64,000 nt of DNA, taken from the NCBI GenBank assembly GCA_028282465.1, contig JANQHX010000031.1:41896-105895 (forward strand), read 5' to 3'. A program made the position numbers and the translations under genes. Positions 38,522 to 47,765 of this stretch are shown here, one piece after another. This DNA comes from Gynuella sp. GTDB taxonomy: Bacteria > Pseudomonadota > Gammaproteobacteria > Pseudomonadales > Natronospirillaceae. The stretch's first letter is position 1; each line of letters starts with the position of its first letter. The notes below the pieces were generated by a model, which worked only from the letters and a program-made list of their open reading frames with translations, was not told the DNA's origin and did no database searches.

Positions 38522-40068
38522 GCAGCTGCCTCCATATGCCCGGCCATGGCTTTACCAATTTCTGTGAGATCAACATCATTGGGTTTAGATTCCAGCACCA
38601 CTTTACCTTTCGACATCACATAAAAACGGTCACTTAGCTGTAGAACTTCATCTAAGTCTTCACTAATTAATAAAACCGCAGCGCCTTCATTTCTGGCTTC
38701 CATAATTAAATTTCGAATATCGGAAACGGCTTTGAAGTCCAATCCAAAACATGGATTAGCAATCACCAGCACATTAACTTGTTGAGACAATTCACGTGCT
38801 AAAACAGCTCGTTGAACATTACCGCCCGAAAGATTACTGATGACTTCGTCTGGCCCAGGTGTTTTAACATTGAAGGCAGTAATCAGTTTTTTTGATTCCC
38901 GCTTGATTGCAGAGAAATTGAGAAAACTGTTGAACCAGGAATTGGGCGCCAAATCGAAATTGCGAAGGGCCATGTTATCTGCAACAGACATATTACCTAC
39001 ACAGGCATTTTTGAGAGGCTCTTCTGGCAGTACGAAGTATCTGTGTTTTTGTAGATCTCGCCTTACGGGAGAAAAGGTTTGTCCATCAACTTCAATAACA
39101 CCGTTTTTCAAGGCTCGCTGGCCACCCAAGCCAGCAGTTAACTCAGATTGACCATTACCAGACACTCCTGCAATGCCAACTATTTCACCCGGATAGATTT
39201 GCAGACTCAAATCGTCAACTGCTATCAGACCATCATTATCAAGAATAGAAAGATTCTTCAGACTTAGTTTTGCTTGGTTGGAATTTACCTGCGTAGCATC
39301 CCGTTCCAGTGGTGGTAAATCTAACCCTTCACCCATCATCATTTCAGATAGAATTTCAGGATTGGTTTCTGCTACCGTCTGCGACCCCACAAAAGCACCC
39401 TTCCGTAGCACAGTTACTGTGTCAGCAAACCCCATTACTTCACGAAATTTATGCGTAATGATGAGCACTGCCAGCCCGTTGTTCTGAGAAAGCTTTTTAA
39501 CTTCTTGTAGAATTTCGTCAGCCTCATTAGGCGTTAATACCGACGTGGGCTCATCCAAAATTAGCACCCGTATATTTAGCATTAACTGTTTAATGATTTC
39601 GAGCTTCTGTTTCTCTCCGGCAGAAAGAGATGAGACTTGTTTATCGAGCTCAAACTGAAAAGGCATGGTTTGCATTTTTTTAGAAACCACTTCAGCCTCT
39701 TTTTTCCAGTCTATAAACGAAGGTAAAGCAGGTCGGGCTAGCACAATGTTTTCTAGCACCGTCATATTATTGATCACGGTAAAATGCTGATAAACCATTC
39801 CAATGCCTAACGCAGCAGCATCTTTAGGCTGATTAATACTCTGCTCTTTGCCGTCTACCAGAATTTGACCTTCGTCTGGATTGTAATAACCCATAATGCA
39901 CTTCACGAGGGTGCTTTTCCCAGCTCCATTTTCACCCAGCAACGCATGAATACTTCCTGGCTTTAAACGAATGGTGACACCATCTAATGCCGTCAGCTCA
40001 CCAAATTTTTTAGTGATATTAAAAGCATCCAAAACCGCTTCACCAGTGGAGATCCCTGAGCTATGCAT
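38518..40068 (-). CDS. Dual-domain ATPase of a BMP-type ABC importer
   Basis: A 516 aa protein with two ABC ATPase domains in the sugar/nucleoside arrangement. Domain 1 has Walker A GENGAGKS and signature LSAGEKQ. Domain 2 has the degenerate Walker A GVSGNGQS and signature LSGGNVQ, as is normal for the second domain of this class (YufO/RbsA-type). Partner permeases and binding protein lie upstream in the operon. It is preceded by one amidohydrolase gene by 1 bp and overlaps the next by 4 bp. Confidence 0.9.
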   Translation of the reverse strand: MHSSGISTGEAVLDAFNITKKFGELTALDGVTIRLKPGSIHALLGENGAGKSTLVKCIMGYYNPDEGQILVDGKEQSINQPKDAAALGIGMVYQHFTVINNMTVLENIVLARPALPSFIDWKKEAEVVSKKMQTMPFQFELDKQVSSLSAGEKQKLEIIKQLMLNIRVLILDEPTSVLTPNEADEILQEVKKLSQNNGLAVLIITHKFREVMGFADTVTVLRKGAFVGSQTVAETNPEILSEMMMGEGLDLPPLERDATQVNSNQAKLSLKNLSILDNDGLIAVDDLSLQIYPGEIVGIAGVSGNGQSELTAGLGGQRALKNGVIEVDGQTFSPVRRDLQKHRYFVLPEEPLKNACVGNMSVADNMALRNFDLAPNSWFNSFLNFSAIKRESKKLITAFNVKTPGPDEVISNLSGGNVQRAVLARELSQQVNVLVIANPCFGLDFKAVSDIRNLIMEARNEGAAVLLISEDLDEVLQLSDRFYVMSKGKVVLESKPNDVDLTEIGKAMAGHMEAAA

Positions 40069-40069
40069 C

Positions 40070-40756
40070 TTAATAGCCTGCTAATGCTTTTAGGACGGAT
40101 TTGGATTCAGACACAGAGCCAAATACTCCGCCTTGCATTTTTACCATGTTGAGTGCGGCATGATGGTTGTTGATATCGGTTGCACCACAACAATCACTCA
40201 ACACTAAGCATTCATAACCCCTGTCGTTCCCTTCTCGCATGGTCGTACTCACACAAACGTCAGTGGTGATTCCAGTAATAATTAAGTTCTGAATACCCAC
40301 CTGCCTAAGCACTAAATCTAAATCAGTTGCGCAGAAAGAGCCCTTACCCGGCTTATCAATAATGGGTTCGCCATCAATAGGATAAAGCTCTTCGATAATG
40401 TCCCAACCTGATTCACCTCGAATAAGTATTTTTCCACAGGGGCCAGCGTCACCAATTCCCGCACCAATTTGTTGGCTGCGCCATTTTTTATTTGCGGGTA
40501 AATCAGATAGGTCGGGTCGATGACCTTCTCTAGTGTGAATGACATGCATACCGATTTCTCTAGCTCTTGATAGCAGAGTTTTAATAGGCTCAATAGGTGC
40601 TCTAGTAAGAGATATGTCATAACCCATGGTATCGACATAGCCACCTTTACCACAAAAGTCTGTTTGCATATCAATGATGACCAGTGCGGTGTTGTCGGGT
40701 CTAAGATCACCGTTATAAGGCCACTGGTATGGATCCGCGTTAATAAATATGCTCAT
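40070..40756 (-). CDS. biuH: Biuret amidohydrolase-like isochorismatase-fold hydrolase
   Basis: A 228 aa cysteine hydrolase that I recognise as very similar to BiuH of Rhizobium: [52 protein letters not shown] and [14 protein letters not shown]. The triad falls at Asp29, Lys135 and Cys168, which equals the BiuH triad (Asp36, Lys142, Cys175) shifted by 7. Expected reaction: biuret to allophanate plus ammonia. No allophanate hydrolase is in this window, so further breakdown would rely on genes elsewhere. Lies between the permease and ATPase genes. RutB-like ureidoacrylate hydrolase is the alternative. Similarity is recalled, not searched. Confidence 0.82.
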   Translation of the reverse strand: MSIFINADPYQWPYNGDLRPDNTALVIIDMQTDFCGKGGYVDTMGYDISLTRAPIEPIKTLLSRAREIGMHVIHTREGHRPDLSDLPANKKWRSQQIGAGIGDAGPCGKILIRGESGWDIIEELYPIDGEPIIDKPGKGSFCATDLDLVLRQVGIQNLIITGITTDVCVSTTMREGNDRGYECLVLSDCCGATDINNHHAALNMVKMQGGVFGSVSESKSVLKALAGY

Positions 40757-40761
40757 CGTGG

Positions 40762-41682
40762 TTACCTCGTAAATTCGCCGGGCATGCCAGCCAGATTTTG
40801 TTTCGCTGATGAGGTCATGATCATAATCATCAGAGTTAAGAAATAAGGGGCAGCATTAAATAAATAATATCCCCAGGAAATACCAACAGCTTGAAGGGCT
40901 GGTCCTAGTGCAGCCGCTGCACCAAATAACAGGCTTGCGTATAGACAATAGATTGGATTCCAACGAGCAAATATCACCAATGCAACCGCCATTAATCCTT
41001 GTCCGCTGGAAAGCCCTTCATTCCAACTGCCAGGATAATAAAGCGATAAATAAGCACCACCTATTGCAGCTAGAAAGCCTCCAGCCATAGTGGTTAATAA
41101 TCTGATTAACTGAATTCGATAACCCAGTGCTCTAGCAGCGTCGGCGCTTTCACCAACGACTCGAATCATTAATCCCCACTTAGTGTTTTTAAGCATAAAA
41201 TAGATAGCTGGTACCAATGCAAGGCCGACAAAAAACAATGCATTAATTTCTAATGCTGCTCTTAATACTGGAGAGTCACTCCAAAAGCCTAAGCTGACTG
41301 CAGGTAAATGCGGTGCTGTAGGTTGAATAAAGGGCTTTCCTAAAAAGAACGCTAACCCAGTTCCGAAAATCATTAATGCAATACCCACAGCAATATGATT
41401 AACCTTTGGATTTTGACACAGTAGGCCATGAATCAACCCGAGTATTAAACCGGAACAACCGGCACCCAACACACCTAGCCAAGGAGACCCTGTATAGTAT
41501 GAAATGGCGTAGGCAGACATGGCACCCATGACTAAATTACCTTCCAAACCTAAATTCACTCGCCCAGATTTTTCAGTAAGACACTCACCTAGCGAAACAA
41601 ATAAAAATGGCGTTCCAACTCGAATAGCTCCACCAAGAACCGCAATCAGCACACCCCAAACCCCAATATCCGTTTCACTCAT
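40762..41682 (-). CDS. BMP-type ABC importer permease 2
   Basis: A 306 aa inner-membrane permease with about eight membrane segments, of the branched-chain amino acid/ribose/BMP permease superfamily. It contains [22 protein letters not shown] near residue 30 (the motif of YufQ/NupC-type nucleoside permeases) and [22 protein letters not shown] loop. Starts inside the stop of permease 1 (ATGA). Works with the ATPase and BMP binding protein. Confidence 0.9.
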   Translation of the reverse strand: MSETDIGVWGVLIAVLGGAIRVGTPFLFVSLGECLTEKSGRVNLGLEGNLVMGAMSAYAISYYTGSPWLGVLGAGCSGLILGLIHGLLCQNPKVNHIAVGIALMIFGTGLAFFLGKPFIQPTAPHLPAVSLGFWSDSPVLRAALEINALFFVGLALVPAIYFMLKNTKWGLMIRVVGESADAARALGYRIQLIRLLTTMAGGFLAAIGGAYLSLYYPGSWNEGLSSGQGLMAVALVIFARWNPIYCLYASLLFGAAAALGPALQAVGISWGYYLFNAAPYFLTLMIMIMTSSAKQNLAGMPGEFTR

Positions 41683-42743
41683 GCTGCATTTTCCTGTGCG
41701 GTTTTTTGACTTTGGAACAAGTTTGGAATTTTTAATCGACCATAGAACACTTCACTAGCAAGAATGACGACAAAGATAATTCCTTGCATCACTAACACAG
41801 ACGCATCAGGCAAATCATGACGTCGCTGCATTAAGCCACCACTGGCTTGAATACCGCCCAATGATATCGCAAAAAGTATGATCGCCATGGGATTATGGCG
41901 CGCTAGAAAGGCTACTAGTATTCCCGCATAACCATAGCCCGCGTTTAGTGAAGAATTGGCTCGCCCATGAACCGCAGCAACTTCAACGACACCAGCAATG
42001 CCAGCACAAGCACCGCCAATGAAACAACTAACTAAAATAATTTTTCCTACATTAAGCCCTGCAAGTTTAGCGGTTCTCGGATTACCACCCGTAATTTTCA
42101 TGGAAAAACCAAAGGTAGTTCTAGAAGTTACAAACCAGAGTGCTATGCAAAGTAAAATGCCGAGAACTAATCCATAATGTATAGAGCTTTCCCCTATCAC
42201 GCCCATCATATTTGCATCACCAATATGATGAGTGGAAGGTTTGTTCAAGGTTGCAGGGTCACGCATAAACCCAACAACTAAAAAATTAAGAATGGCTATC
42301 GCAATGTAATTTAGAAGAAGAGAGCTGATGGTTTCATTAACACCGCGATAATATTGAAGAGCGCCTACTCCGAGTATCCACAGCCCTGCGCTTAATGCAC
42401 CGGTAAACAACATTGCAAATAATACAAAACCAGGTGACATACCATTTAAGGAAATACCGGTGATGGCTGCAAATAAACCGCCCATGACAACAGCACCTTC
42501 ACCACCAATAACCACCAAGCCAACACGAGCAGGTATGGCCGTACACAACGCGGTTAGCATCAATGGCGCAGCTCGCACAAGGGTATTTTGCCAAGAGAAC
42601 CAAGTGCCAAATGCACCTTTGTATATGGTTTGATAAACCTCAATAAAGGAATTTCCACTGGCCCAGATAAAAATACTAATCAGAACTAAGGAAATAATAA
42701 TAGCAACCAGAGTGACCGCGAATGCTTCTAAAGTTTTTAACAT
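41679..42743 (-). CDS. BMP-type ABC importer permease 1
   Basis: A 354 aa inner-membrane permease (YufP-like), about nine membrane segments. Family features include RAAPLMLTALCTAIPARVGLVVIGGEGAVVMG and KITGGNPRTAKLAGLNVGK. It is followed by permease 2 with a 4-bp overlap. An internal attenuator-type hairpin separates it from the binding-protein gene. Confidence 0.9.
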   Translation of the reverse strand: MLKTLEAFAVTLVAIIISLVLISIFIWASGNSFIEVYQTIYKGAFGTWFSWQNTLVRAAPLMLTALCTAIPARVGLVVIGGEGAVVMGGLFAAITGISLNGMSPGFVLFAMLFTGALSAGLWILGVGALQYYRGVNETISSLLLNYIAIAILNFLVVGFMRDPATLNKPSTHHIGDANMMGVIGESSIHYGLVLGILLCIALWFVTSRTTFGFSMKITGGNPRTAKLAGLNVGKIILVSCFIGGACAGIAGVVEVAAVHGRANSSLNAGYGYAGILVAFLARHNPMAIILFAISLGGIQASGGLMQRRHDLPDASVLVMQGIIFVVILASEVFYGRLKIPNLFQSQKTAQENAA

Positions 42744-42804
42744 TTAGACTTCTCTAGTTAGTGAGAATAAATAAGCCATTACCAAGTAATAGATAAAATT
42801 TTTT

Positions 42805-42830
42805 GAAAAAGCAGGGCGGTGATCCGCCCT
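42805..42830 (-). terminator. Attenuator hairpin between binding-protein and permease genes
   Basis: Read on the minus strand, AGGGCGG-ATCA-CCGCCCT forms a 7-bp GC-rich stem (42813-42830) followed by GCTTTTTC. It lies just after the BMP binding-protein gene and before the permease. Such hairpins in ABC operons let the binding protein be made in excess over the membrane parts. Termination is probably partial because the downstream genes have no obvious separate promoter. Confidence 0.7.
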
Positions 42831-42882
42831 AAAGACTCATGAAGTCGGTTTCGGAATTTGCGTAGAAAATGGCATTATCAGA

Positions 42883-44016
42883 CTAGCCAATGACACCTTC
42901 CACTAGCCAGTCCATGCTCTCTAACCAAATATCTGTTTGGCCATGGGACTTGCCTTCTGGAATCACAACATTTCCTTTGTTGTCTTTTATGGGCCCTTTA
43001 AATATTGCAAAGCCCCCTTCCATTAATTTGGCTTTCACGGCATCCGCTTCAGATTTAGCGGCATCTGTTACCGCAGGGCCATAGGGTGTTGCTTTAACAA
43101 TGCCTTCTGCTAAACCACCACGAACCAAGTTAGGAATGGGTTCTTCCTTGGCTATTTTTTCTGCGTACATGGCATACACTGAACTCCAATTCCATTCTGC
43201 ACCAGTTAAAAAACCTTTAGGCGCCAGCGGAGAGTTATCTGTGTGATAACCACAAGAATAAATGCCACGTTTTTCCGCAGTTTCAATCACAACTTTCGGG
43301 CTATCAACATGACAGGTTAAAACATCTATGCCTTGGTCTACCATACTGTTCGCGGCTTCAGCTTCTTTCACTGGAAGCGCCCAACCACCAGTAAATACAA
43401 CGTTGGTTGTAATATCTGGATTCACACTTTGTGCACCCAAGGTAAACGCGTTTATATTTCTTAATACTTGAGGAATTGGAATGGCTGCAATGTAGCCTAG
43501 CTTGCCAGTTTTGCTCATGTGCCCTGCTACGATGCCCGACAAATAAACCGCCTCGTCAATGTAACCAAAATAACTGCCCACATTGGTTGGGTGTTTCGTA
43601 CTGTCCCAAAGTCCTCCGCAATGTAGAAAGGTGACCTGAGGATATTTCGGTGCAAGCTTTAAAATATGAGGATCGAAGTAGCCAAATGAAGTTGGAAAAA
43701 GAATTGATGCACCGTCTAATTGAATCATACTCTCCATGGTTTTTTCGACTTCAATAGATTCGGGCACTTTCTCTTCATCAAAGGCTTTTACCCAGTTTAA
43801 TCCTGCAACGCCAGACTTACCTTCGAAGTGCGCTTGGTTATACCCAAAATCATCACGTGGCCCAACGTATATAAACCCCATGTTGACTTTTTTGGTAGCT
43901 GCTAAAGAAACTGGCGAAGCAATTCCTGTTGCGACTGCGGCAGCACCTAAACCCGCAGTTTTTACCAAGGAACGACGAGAAACTTTTTTATCTTGCAATG
44001 CTACTTTCTTATCCAT
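42883..44016 (-). CDS. Tat-exported BMP-family solute-binding protein
   Basis: A 377 aa binding protein of the BMP (BmpA/Med) family, which bind nucleosides, purines or related heterocycles. Its N-terminus has SRRSLVKTAGLGAAAVATG, a twin-arginine signal (RR at residues 14-15) so export is folded, via Tat. Mature motifs: NMGFIYVGPRDDFGYNQAHFEG, FLHCGGLWD, and GYHTDNSPLAPKGFLTGAEWNW. First gene of the BMP operon. Given the amidohydrolases in the operon, the ligand is likely a urea-like or heterocyclic nitrogen compound (biuret, triuret, purine breakdown product), but ligand identity is inferred. Confidence 0.9.
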   Translation of the reverse strand: MDKKVALQDKKVSRRSLVKTAGLGAAAVATGIASPVSLAATKKVNMGFIYVGPRDDFGYNQAHFEGKSGVAGLNWVKAFDEEKVPESIEVEKTMESMIQLDGASILFPTSFGYFDPHILKLAPKYPQVTFLHCGGLWDSTKHPTNVGSYFGYIDEAVYLSGIVAGHMSKTGKLGYIAAIPIPQVLRNINAFTLGAQSVNPDITTNVVFTGGWALPVKEAEAANSMVDQGIDVLTCHVDSPKVVIETAEKRGIYSCGYHTDNSPLAPKGFLTGAEWNWSSVYAMYAEKIAKEEPIPNLVRGGLAEGIVKATPYGPAVTDAAKSEADAVKAKLMEGGFAIFKGPIKDNKGNVVIPEGKSHGQTDIWLESMDWLVEGVIG

Positions 44017-44159
44017 GTTTTAAGTCCTAACCTATTGAATGGCTCTAAGATGGTGTACTTAATGCAGAGCATCAGTTGTGCCAGCGAGGATTTCACTTAA
44101 TATATTGCATAACCCTAAATTACCTAAGTAACTGAAATTTATAGACAAAAAAATTTTAT

Positions 44160-44171
44160 GTTGTATACAAC
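44160..44171. promoter_or_regulatory. Palindrome, candidate GntR/FCD operator
   Basis: GTTGTATACAAC is a perfect 12-bp palindrome in the ~260-bp region between the BMP operon and the divergent gntR gene. Many FCD-type GntR regulators bind a T-x-GTATAC-x-A core, and TTGTATACAA fits. Inferred site for the neighbouring regulator. Confidence 0.6.
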
Positions 44172-44279
44172 GATGTGCATCTTGAAATATACATTAAGCT
44201 TAGTGCTTTACTGACCAGCTAGTTAATGGTGCAAGCACCGAACATAAACAGAGCACAACTATTTTTAGAAACGAGCACA

Positions 44280-44972
44280 ATGACAATAACCAAGCCTAAT
44301 GCCCAATCCATTTATGAGTCACTCAAGAGAATGATCATTGAGTTTCAGATAGCACCTGGAAGTCGAATTACTGAAGCACAGGTTGCCGAATATTTTCAGG
44401 TGTCGAGAACACCTGTGAGAGCTGCGTTGCAGCGCTTGGAAACCGAAGGGCAGTTAGAAATAAAATCCAAACAAGGATGCTTCATTCGAAACATTGATAT
44501 CCAAACCATTTCTAATTATTACGATGTAAGAATTGAGCTAGAGAAAATGACGGTCAAGACCGTCGCCAATCTTATTAAGGTGAATGACGATGCTAAGCAG
44601 GAGTTAATTGCCCTTAGAGACCGTTGGGAATTAGAAAAAAGATATTACGGTATTAAGATCACCGAGAAGTTGAAGTTGGCTGAAGAACAATTTCATATTG
44701 ATTTAGCTGAAATTAGTGGCAATCAAGTGTTAGTGAAGTACCTTCATGATGTGAATAATCACATTCGACTGGTTAGACAATTGGGCTGGCCTGATCAAAA
44801 AAGTCTGGAAGACACTTACAACGAGCACTATTTGGTTTGCAACCTAATTCTTCGAGGACATGTTACAAAGGCTATAGATGAAATGACTCACCATATCCGG
44901 AAAAGCCAAGACTTAGCTGAGCGCGTGTCATTGAAACAAATTTATTCGAAAAAGAAGCAAGTGTTTAATTGA
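44280..44972 (+). CDS. GntR-family (FCD) transcriptional regulator
   Basis: A 230 aa regulator from ATG 44280, chosen because TITKPNAQSIYESLKRMI is where the winged helix begins; an upstream ATG at 44226 adds 18 unconserved residues. N-terminal GntR winged-helix: VAEYFQVSRTPVRAALQRLETEGQLEI. C-terminal FCD domain (about 90-225) has acidic and His residues that typically bind a metal plus an organic acid. It is divergent from the BMP operon, with a palindromic operator candidate between them. It probably represses that operon until a nitrogen-compound intermediate is present. Confidence 0.88.
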   Translation: MTITKPNAQSIYESLKRMIIEFQIAPGSRITEAQVAEYFQVSRTPVRAALQRLETEGQLEIKSKQGCFIRNIDIQTISNYYDVRIELEKMTVKTVANLIKVNDDAKQELIALRDRWELEKRYYGIKITEKLKLAEEQFHIDLAEISGNQVLVKYLHDVNNHIRLVRQLGWPDQKSLEDTYNEHYLVCNLILRGHVTKAIDEMTHHIRKSQDLAERVSLKQIYSKKKQVFN

Positions 44973-45001
44973 TTTCTCTGCTCCATTAATTCAGAATGCC
45001 G

Positions 45002-45018
45002 CCCATCAGGCTGATGGG
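45002..45018. terminator. Hairpin downstream of gntR
   Basis: CCCATCA (45002-45008) and TGATGGG (45012-45018) form a tight 7-bp stem with a 3-nt loop 29 bp after the regulator gene. No U-tract follows, so termination is uncertain. Confidence 0.35.
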
Positions 45019-45178
45019 ACGCCTACCCCACCCAAGACTCTGTCACCCCTAACTAAGCTCTCCCGCTGCATCATGTAAGACAATGCATAAAGAGAGACTT
45101 AGTTTAGTAATCAAGTTACTTAATCGGTAACTAACGCGCCAAATGTGGGAACTGGCTAATGAATGTTAGGAGTCGATT

Positions 45179-45721
45179 ATGTCTACCTCTCAGGGCATTG
45201 AGCCCGTTATTTCTGAATTAAAATCCATTGCCAAAAAGCATCTTAAGGCACTTAAAGATCAACATAACTCAGATTATGATGAGTTATTGCTTAAGGTATT
45301 CCCTGGCTTTACAAAATCTGACTTACAACTGAAACATGTTCACGATGTGATGGCCAGAGAATTAGGTTTTCCTAACTGGAGAGGCCTTATTGATCAATGG
45401 CAAAAAGATCAAATCACAGACTGGGGAAGCCTGTTTTATCCAAAATATTGTGACTCTATTTATTTAAACATTTGGTGTCGTAATTTGGATGAAGCGCTAG
45501 AAGTAAAATCAGACAGCAAAAAATGGTTACTGCCGTTTAAAAACCAATTCATGTTGGTAGATCTAGATTTCATGAACGCGTTAACTCAGTCAGGTTCAGA
45601 AACATGGCCACTAATTTGGGACAGCTACTCAAACTTAGCTGAAAATCTGGGTAGCCCAGTACGTCAAACCTTAAAATATCGATTTGATCGATGGCTCAAT
45701 GGTCGACGTATACCAAAGTAG
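45179..45721 (+). CDS. Hypothetical protein with glyoxalase-associated-like N-terminus
   Basis: A 180 aa soluble protein. The N-terminus (LKSIAKKHLKALKDQHN ... HVHDVMARELGFPNWRGLIDQW) resembles the short helical module preceding glyoxalase-superfamily domains in some proteins (a helix, then H-x-x-x-x-x-x-A-x-x-x-G-x-x-x-W). The rest is not recognised. A GGAG ribosome-binding site precedes the ATG, and a strong terminator follows, so it is a monocistronic gene. Confidence 0.65.
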   Translation: MSTSQGIEPVISELKSIAKKHLKALKDQHNSDYDELLLKVFPGFTKSDLQLKHVHDVMARELGFPNWRGLIDQWQKDQITDWGSLFYPKYCDSIYLNIWCRNLDEALEVKSDSKKWLLPFKNQFMLVDLDFMNALTQSGSETWPLIWDSYSNLAENLGSPVRQTLKYRFDRWLNGRRIPK

Positions 45722-45730
45722 TTCAACACC

Positions 45731-45769
45731 GAAAAGGTTTTCTTGATTACAACCTCGAAAGCCTTTTTG
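45731..45769 (+). terminator. Intrinsic terminator
   Basis: GAAAAGGTTTTC (45731-45742) pairs with GAAAGCCTTTTT (45757-45768) with one G-U pair and one mismatch at the outer edge; the 3' arm ends in a T run. Ends the monocistronic gene just upstream. Confidence 0.75.
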
Positions 45770-45892
45770 TGAATCATTACACTTTAAAGATATAGCCAAT
45801 TTTGAGCATCATCATGTTTTTAATTTCTAATTAGCATAGAATTTTTAGCTCTATTGAAGGTCGAATCCAAAAATCTATTGAGCTTATTCAAC

Positions 45893-46216
45893 ATGAAAAC
45901 AATCGCCCGCAATTTAATTTTTTTATTTTCATTATTTGCCGCTCAGGTTTGTGCAGACCCCATTGTGATTGATGTGCGCACGCCCCAGGAATGGAATACA
46001 GGCTATGTTGAGGATGCTCATCTTATTCAGTGGCGGGAAATTCACGATAAAATAAATGGAGTAACTACAGACAAGAACGCTGAGATTATCGTTTACTGTG
46101 CTGCTGGGGTGAGGGCTGAGAGAGCAAAAAGAATTTTGGAAGGCATGGGCTACACCAAGGTAGTTAATGGTGTGAGCCCACAGATTACAGAAGACTATCT
46201 GAATTCTTTGAAATAA
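45893..46216 (+). CDS. Periplasmic rhodanese-like protein
   Basis: A 107 aa protein from ATG 45893 (MKTIARNLIFLFSLFAAQVCADP), a signal peptide of about 20 residues; an upstream in-frame TTG at 45854 would mask the signal. It has one rhodanese domain with VIDVRTPQEWNTGYVEDAHLI and active-site cysteine in IVYCAAGVRAERA. This resembles PspE-type single-domain sulfurtransferases in the periplasm. It converges on apt, separated by 3 bp. Confidence 0.9.
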   Translation: MKTIARNLIFLFSLFAAQVCADPIVIDVRTPQEWNTGYVEDAHLIQWREIHDKINGVTTDKNAEIIVYCAAGVRAERAKRILEGMGYTKVVNGVSPQITEDYLNSLK

Positions 46217-46219
46217 GAA

Positions 46220-46759
46220 TCACTCACCTTCATATTCACAAAGAGCAAATACATTCAGGTTTTGCTCTTTAAGTTTTTGGCTACCACCCAGGTCAGGCAA
46301 ATCAATAATAGCGCAAGCTTCCACTATTTCTGCACCTAATCGTTTAATCAATGAACTCGCCGCCAGTAAGGTGCCACCCGTTGCAATTAGGTCATCAACT
46401 AAAATCACTTTGTCTCCTGCTTTCAAAGCATCAGCATGCAATTCCACTTCGGCTGTTCCGTACTCCAGTTGATAACTCTCTGTAATGGTGTCAAAAGGTA
46501 GCTTGCCTTTCTTTCTTACTGGTACAAAACCTGTTTTAAGTTCATAAGCCAATGGAGCGCCCAAAATAAAACCTCTGGCATCTACCCCCACTACAGCTGT
46601 GATTTCAGAATCAAAATATCTCTGCACCAGTGTATCTATCACACACCGAAAGGCCTTTGCGTCCTCCAGAAGTGTTGTGATGTCACGAAACTGAACCCCC
46701 GGCTCCGGCCAATTCGGAATAGTACGGATATAGTCTTTCGGATCAAAAACTGAATTCAT
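46220..46759 (-). CDS. apt: Adenine phosphoribosyltransferase
   Basis: Salvages adenine to AMP with PRPP. The 179 aa sequence has the type I PRTase PRPP loop VILVDDLIATGGTLLAA (acidic pair DD then ATGGT), the flexible loop KKGKLPFDTITESYQLEYGTAEVE and the hood VVGVDARGFILGAPLA. Length normal. Stands alone on the minus strand. Confidence 0.97.
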   Translation of the reverse strand: MNSVFDPKDYIRTIPNWPEPGVQFRDITTLLEDAKAFRCVIDTLVQRYFDSEITAVVGVDARGFILGAPLAYELKTGFVPVRKKGKLPFDTITESYQLEYGTAEVELHADALKAGDKVILVDDLIATGGTLLAASSLIKRLGAEIVEACAIIDLPDLGGSQKLKEQNLNVFALCEYEGE

Positions 46760-46935
46760 GGATTTAGCTCACTACTAGTCAATATATAATTTTAATTTCG
46801 AGGTGGATTTTATTATCTAAATGCGTTCAGGAATAGCCCCAGCTTCACTACTACCACTGGTTGGAAACATTTTGGATTCGGGTATTAGCATAGTCATTGC
46901 CGCTTTATTGTAACTACATTGACCTACATTTCAGG

Positions 46936-46947
46936 AACATTGTAACC
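46936..46947. promoter_or_regulatory. Shared site upstream of the first acidic-protein gene
   Basis: AACATTGTAACC lies 61 bp before ATG 47009. A copy differing by one base, AACATTGTAGCC, lies 56 bp before the second acidic-protein gene at 50795. The complement contains GTTACA, part of the RstA box of E. coli (recalled as TACATnTnGTTACA). A second TGTAAC is at 46909-46914, 32 bp away. Candidate operator for the response regulator encoded at 51361-52074. Confidence 0.5.
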
Positions 46948-47008
46948 GTTGGAGTTGAGAAACCTTGGGCCTAGTATAAATCGTACATTCACTGTCGAGG
47001 ACAAAAAA

Positions 47009-47746
47009 ATGTTACGTATTAGCCTGATAACTTTAGCATTAATTGGAGCGGCTCAAGCCGATGACTGGGGCAACTGGGAAAACCTACCTGACGGCGTTGA
47101 CGATGTCGATACCATAGAGGTCACTATCACTGAAGCCAACGAAACACTAGAAGCCTATGTGGAAGCCGGTGATGTGGAAGGGGCTTCTGAATACCTGAAG
47201 GACTGGTTGTTTGATGAGGATGAGCTGGACGACGATCACTTAGCTTTTCTGGAAGACATAGCTAAAGAAGAACAAGCCATGCTTGCACTCATCACACAAT
47301 GGCTAAATGAAGAAGAAGCGCTTATCGCGAAGCTTGATGACTTATATGCCATTCAAGATTATGAAGACTTAATGGAATACGAAGGTGAGATTCCTAAAGA
47401 GCTGCTTGAAGAGCTTTATGATGAGGTCATTGATGACGAACTGACTCGAGAAGAATTTGAAGAACTTCTTGAAGATGAGAACTTTAGCGAAGAAGATTTT
47501 GTAGCCATATTCGACGATGAAGACTTCTTAGATGAAGATGAAATTGAAGATTACCTTCAGGATGAGCTTGCTGACTTTGTTGAAGAGATGATGGAAGATA
47601 GCTACGACGAACAGTACACTGATGACGAGCTAGCCGATGTAGATGCACAGGACGTAGAAGAAGTTGACGACTTATCAGATTTGGAAGATGAGTTGCCGAA
47701 AGAGGATGAATACGACGTTGAAGACATTGATATGTCAGCAAACTAA
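47009..47746 (+). CDS. Secreted, highly acidic low-complexity protein A
   Basis: A 245 aa protein from ATG 47009 (an upstream frame start at 46949 would hide the signal). Signal peptide about 1-17 (MLRISLITLALIGAAQA), then DDWGNWENLPDG. The rest is dominated by Asp, Glu, Leu and Tyr with very few Lys or Arg, in irregular acidic helical repeats (for example LLEDENFSEEDFVAIFDDED). It is a paralogue of the protein at 50795-51259. They share W-G-x-W-x-x-L-P-D, a D/E-x-x-A-x-x-YLK-x-WL motif, and the acidic bias. Function unknown. The composition suggests binding of divalent cations or of basic partners in the periplasm. Followed after 19 bp by an outer-membrane protein gene. No family recognised. 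Confidence 0.8.
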   Translation: MLRISLITLALIGAAQADDWGNWENLPDGVDDVDTIEVTITEANETLEAYVEAGDVEGASEYLKDWLFDEDELDDDHLAFLEDIAKEEQAMLALITQWLNEEEALIAKLDDLYAIQDYEDLMEYEGEIPKELLEELYDEVIDDELTREEFEELLEDENFSEEDFVAIFDDEDFLDEDEIEDYLQDELADFVEEMMEDSYDEQYTDDELADVDAQDVEEVDDLSDLEDELPKEDEYDVEDIDMSAN

Positions 47747-47765
47747 CTAAAAAAGGGTAATAACA

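Noticed and set aside
40318..40710. Second minus-strand frame inside the biuret-hydrolase-like gene
   Set aside because: The overlapping frame carries all BiuH motifs; this one has none.
46909..46947. Two TGTAAC copies as a full RstA direct-repeat box
   Set aside because: Spacing and second half do not match the recalled RstA consensus; only the shared 12-mer is reported.
47484..47741. Minus-strand frame opposite acidic protein A
   Set aside because: Arises because GAA/GAT-rich sense codons read as stop-free Leu/His/Arg-rich antisense; no start or family support.
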